Shown here: positions 61,697 to 64,000 of the stretch, in pieces
Position numbering within the stretch: the first letter of the stretch is position 1
Layout: the number at the start of each line of letters is the position of its first letter
Assembly (NCBI RefSeq): GCF_026967935.1
Contig: NZ_JAPVBL010000003.1
Location: 372,001 to 436,000 of the forward strand
Length of the DNA: 64,000 nt
Direction: 5' to 3'
Source of the DNA: Modestobacter sp. VKM Ac-2982
GTDB lineage: Bacteria; Actinomycetota; Actinomycetes; Mycobacteriales; Geodermatophilaceae
Notes under the pieces: generated by a model
The model's input: only the letters and a program-made list of their open reading frames with translations
Told to the model about the DNA's origin: nothing
Database searches by the model: none
Program-made: the position numbers and the translations under genes

Positions 61697-62135
61697 CAGA
61701 GGGATCGGCCGGGACGACGCCACCGCCCAACTGGCCGCGCTGGACGCGGACCGCGCCGCGCTGGCCGACCGGGTCGTACCGCCGTGGTGGTACGACGTCA
61801 CGCTGGGGCTGCTGCTGTTCGGGTTCATGGCCTCCTACGCGTTCGACTCGCTGTGGGTGACCTTCCCGGCGCTGGCGGTGTTCGGTGCCTGCCTCGCCGC
61901 GTTGATCTCCGCGTACAAGCGCATCACCGGCGTCTGGGTGAACATCGACGCGCGTTCGATGGCCGTGTGGATCGGGATCGTCCTGGTCGTCCTCGTGCCG
62001 GCGTTCGTGCTCGCCGACGGGTACGGCCACCACTGGGTGATGGTGCCCGCCGGCGCCGTGCTCGGGGTCGCGGTCGCCCTGCTGGGCCGCCACTGGAGCC
62101 GCGCCTACGCCGCCGAGCTGCGGGGCGAGCGATGA
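61689..62135 (+). CDS. Small integral membrane protein, paralog 1
   Basis: 148 residues with four membrane helices. The N-terminus DATAQLAALDADRAALADRV and PPWWYDVTLGLLLFGFMASY are repeated in the next gene's product, so the two arose by duplication. I recognise no characterised family. Shared features are a short Ala/Asp-rich cytoplasmic N-terminus, a WWYDV motif at the membrane entry and SAYKRITGVWVN between helices 2 and 3. Overlaps the next gene by 4 nt. Confidence 0.8.
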   Translation: MESRGIGRDDATAQLAALDADRAALADRVVPPWWYDVTLGLLLFGFMASYAFDSLWVTFPALAVFGACLAALISAYKRITGVWVNIDARSMAVWIGIVLVVLVPAFVLADGYGHHWVMVPAGAVLGVAVALLGRHWSRAYAAELRGER

Positions 62136-62626
62136 CGGGGTCCGTGCCCGTCGGGGGCGAGCCGGTGACCGACCCGCAGGCGGCGGCCGCGCAGCTCGCC
62201 GCGCTGCAGTCGGACCGGGCTGCGGTGGCCGACCGCCTGATGCAGCCGTGGTGGTACGACGTCGCCCTGGGGCTGCTCCTCTTCGGCTTCTTCAGCAGCT
62301 ACTCGTCCCACAGCATCTGGGTGATCGCCGGAGCGCTGGTGCTCTTCCTCGCCGGGATCGCCGGGCTGGTGTCGGCGTACCAGCGGATCACCGGGGTCTG
62401 GTGGGACGCCCGGAAGGTGGGGCCGGTCCAGGACCGCGTCCAGCGAGCCATCCGGTGGTGGGCGACCGGCTACTTCGTGCTGTTCGCCCTGGGCGGCGCA
62501 GCCGAGTTCCTGCTCGACCTGCGTGGTGCGATGGTCGTGGTGGGCGCGGTGCTGGGGGCGTCGGCGGGTCTGCTCAGCCGGTGGGTGACCCGGATCTACG
62601 TCGCCGGCCTGCGGGCCGGGCGGTGA
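62132..62626 (+). CDS. Small integral membrane protein, paralog 2
   Basis: 164 residues from the ATG at 62132. Same layout as the previous protein: QLAALQSDRAAVADRL, QPWWYDVALGLLLFGFFSSY and SAYQRITGVWWDARK, four helices, basic end. It lengthens the loop after helix 2 (ARKVGPVQDRVQRAIRW). Function unknown. A GTG start of the regulator gene overlaps its stop. Confidence 0.82.
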   Translation: MTGSVPVGGEPVTDPQAAAAQLAALQSDRAAVADRLMQPWWYDVALGLLLFGFFSSYSSHSIWVIAGALVLFLAGIAGLVSAYQRITGVWWDARKVGPVQDRVQRAIRWWATGYFVLFALGGAAEFLLDLRGAMVVVGAVLGASAGLLSRWVTRIYVAGLRAGR

Positions 62627-62916
62627 CCGCGGTCGAGCCGCGGTTCGACGCCGTGGTCCACGCCCCGCCGCGGCTGCAGATCTGCGGGCTGCTCGCGGTC
62701 GTCGACACGATGGAGTTCGCCGCCGTCCGGGACGCGGTCTCGGTGAGCGACTCCGTCCTCTCCAAGCACGTCAAGCAGCTGGAGGAGGCGGGCTACGTGC
62801 AGGTGCGGAAGTCCACCATCGCCTCCCGCCAGCGCACCAGCCTGGCGCTCACCAAGGCAGGGCGGGCGGCGTTCGGCGCCCACGTCGCCGAGCTGCGTCG
62901 CATCGCCGGCCTCTGA
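62623..62916 (+). CDS. Winged-helix transcriptional regulator (MarR/ArsR-like)
   Basis: 97 residues from the GTG at 62623. Single winged-helix domain: PPRLQICGLLAVVDTMEFAA (landmark LQICGLL), recognition helix SVSDSVLSKHVKQLEEAGYV and wing VRKSTIASRQRTSLALT. The type is common next to small membrane-protein genes. Third gene of the operon, and probably an autoregulator through the CTTTCCAT palindrome at 61680-61696. Confidence 0.87.
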   Translation: MTAVEPRFDAVVHAPPRLQICGLLAVVDTMEFAAVRDAVSVSDSVLSKHVKQLEEAGYVQVRKSTIASRQRTSLALTKAGRAAFGAHVAELRRIAGL

Positions 62917-62976
62917 GGGCGGGCTCACCGCCACGAGCTCGGACGGGCCTCGCAACAGGGTGCCGACGAGGTGGGG

Positions 62977-62982
62977 CAGAGT
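62977..62982 (+). promoter_or_regulatory. -10-like hexamer CAGAGT before the AbrB-type gene
   Basis: Ends 7 nt before the GTG at 62990, in line with the other NANNNT hexamers of the window. Confidence 0.35.
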
Positions 62983-62989
62983 GCCCGGC

Positions 62990-64000
62990 GTGGCACGGGG
63001 GCGAGGGGAGCGGGTGCTCGACTGGGCCGCCGTCCTCCTCGTCGGGATCGGCGCCACCGTGGCGCTCGACCTCCTCGCCGTGCCCTCCGCCGCGTTGTTC
63101 GGCGGGCTGGTGGCCGGGCTGGGCCGGGCGCTGCTCGGCACCACGCCGTTGGCGCTCCCACGGCCGGCCGGCACCGGCGCGCAGGCGGTCATCGGGGTCT
63201 CGATCGGCGCGCTGATCCAGGCCGACACGCTGCGCACGGTCGCCGACCACTGGCTGCCGGTGCTGCTGATCACCGTCGCCACGCTCGCCGTCAGCCTGGT
63301 CGCCGGGCAGCTGATGCGGCTGCAGCCCGGGGTCACCCCGGTGACCGGCGCGTTCTCGATGATCGCCGGCGGCGCCTCCGGCATCACCGCGATGGCCCGG
63401 GACCTGGGCGCGGACGCCCAGGTGGTCGCCGTCCTGCAGTACCTCCGGGTGCTGCTCATCGTGACCGCGATGCCGATCGTGGCCACCACCGTCTACGGCG
63501 CCTCGGGTAACGGCGCGGCCTCGCCGACCGACGACGGCCCCGGCTGGCCGGCCGGGCTGCTGTTCACCGTGGTCTGCGTGGTCGTCGGGGTGCTGCTCGG
63601 CCGGGTGAGCCGGCTGCCGGTGGGCGCGTTGCTGGGTCCGCTGGCGGTGGCCGCCGTCCTGGACGTCACCGGGCTGTCGCAGGGGGCCACCGTGCCGCCG
63701 CCGGTGGAGGCGGCCGGCTTCCTGGCGATCGGGCTGCAGGTGGGCCTCGGCTTCACCCGGGCGAACCTGCGGCTGGTCGGCCGGGCGCTGCCACTGGCCG
63801 TCGTGCTCATCGTCGGTGCGGTCGCGGCCTGCGCCGGGCTCGGGGTCCTGCTGTCCCGGACCGCCGGGGTGAGCGCGCTCGACGGGTACCTGGCCACCAC
63901 GCCCGGCGGGCTCTACGCGGTGCTGGCCACGGCGACCGGCAGCGGCGCCGACGCGACCTTCGTGCTCGCGGTCCAGGTGCTCCGGCTGTTCGTGATGCTC
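62990..64000 (+). CDS. AbrB-family membrane transporter, 3' end outside the window
   Basis: About 337 codons are visible and the frame is open at the window end. Two AbrB duplication halves with roughly ten helices: AVLLVGIGATVALDLLAVPSA and PVTGAFSMIAGGASGITAMA in the first, GALLGPLAVAAVLDVTG and ALDGYLATTPGGLYAVLATA in the second. The family (sometimes labelled ammonia monooxygenase regulator) comprises probable transporters of unknown substrate, unrelated to the AbrB DNA-binding protein. The GTG at 62990 fits a leaderless start; the GTG at 63014 has GAGGGGAG close upstream and is an equally good choice. Confidence 0.85.
   Translation, partial: MARGRGERVLDWAAVLLVGIGATVALDLLAVPSAALFGGLVAGLGRALLGTTPLALPRPAGTGAQAVIGVSIGALIQADTLRTVADHWLPVLLITVATLAVSLVAGQLMRLQPGVTPVTGAFSMIAGGASGITAMARDLGADAQVVAVLQYLRVLLIVTAMPIVATTVYGASGNGAASPTDDGPGWPAGLLFTVVCVVVGVLLGRVSRLPVGALLGPLAVAAVLDVTGLSQGATVPPPVEAAGFLAIGLQVGLGFTRANLRLVGRALPLAVVLIVGAVAACAGLGVLLSRTAGVSALDGYLATTPGGLYAVLATATGSGADATFVLAVQVLRLFVML

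Overview
The window is a contiguous piece of a GC-rich actinobacterial chromosome. Third codon positions are almost always G or C, GTG starts are frequent, and many neighbouring genes overlap by four bases (ATGA or GTGA). Gene order from about 24.8 to 43.8 kb follows the Mycobacterium tuberculosis Rv3683-Rv3667 block (metallophosphoesterase, PBP, ArsA pair, DUF4177, RidA, crp, small membrane protein, nth, tlpA, NUDIX, marP, ephE-like, holin-like, acs). I infer a non-mycobacterial actinomycete, possibly Geodermatophilaceae (Blastococcus/Geodermatophilus/Modestobacter type); that family-level guess is low confidence. I see no insertion sequence, prophage or CRISPR array.

Layout. 0-4 kb: end of a LacI regulator, then a three-gene operon of circularly permuted ATP-grasp, alpha-E protein and transglutaminase-like protein. 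4-6.5 kb: DHFR-like reductase and an ABC-F (Uup-like) ATPase. 6.7-13.3 kb: Mrp Na+/H+ antiporter operon (A-B fusion, C, D, E, F, G). 13.4-18.6 kb: leuA behind a leucine attenuator, an XRE regulator with a cysteine-rich tail, and lysC-asd. 18.8-24.8 kb: S9 peptidase, MFS transporter, two CNNM/CorC-like proteins and tRNA-Pro(CGG). 24.8-43.8 kb: the conserved crp/nth/marP/acs block, with a second copy of the cysteine-tailed XRE regulator before acs. 43.9-50.8 kb: FhuF-like protein, secreted hydrolase, CGNR regulator/EamA pair, ABC exporter with an XRE regulator, and an alpha/beta hydrolase.

50.8-61.6 kb is a cobalamin operon on the minus strand, preceded by a recognisable cobalamin riboswitch. 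In transcription order it encodes a fused ChlI/ChlD-type chelatase, CobO, CobB, the cobalt ECF transporter CbiM-N-Q-O, a CobE/CbiG-CobC fusion, CobT and a CysG-like CobA. It joins cobalt uptake, corrin amidation and adenosylation, aminopropanol-arm formation, lower-ligand activation and uroporphyrinogen methylation under one B12-sensing leader. 61.7-64 kb: two tandem paralogous membrane proteins with a winged-helix regulator, then an AbrB-family transporter cut by the window end.

Less ordinary content: a family of about 26-bp palindromes (core AAAGTCGCGA) sitting in frame inside two genes; three inverted repeats sharing TTGTG arms; a tandem 108-bp intergenic repeat; paralogous regulators ending in a six-cysteine motif; a cupredoxin with Gln at the axial copper-ligand position; a 21-bp minisatellite coding for the linker of the CobE-CobC fusion; an apparent CTG start for cobT; and eight genes with a NANNNT hexamer 6-7 nt before the start codon, suggesting leaderless transcription.
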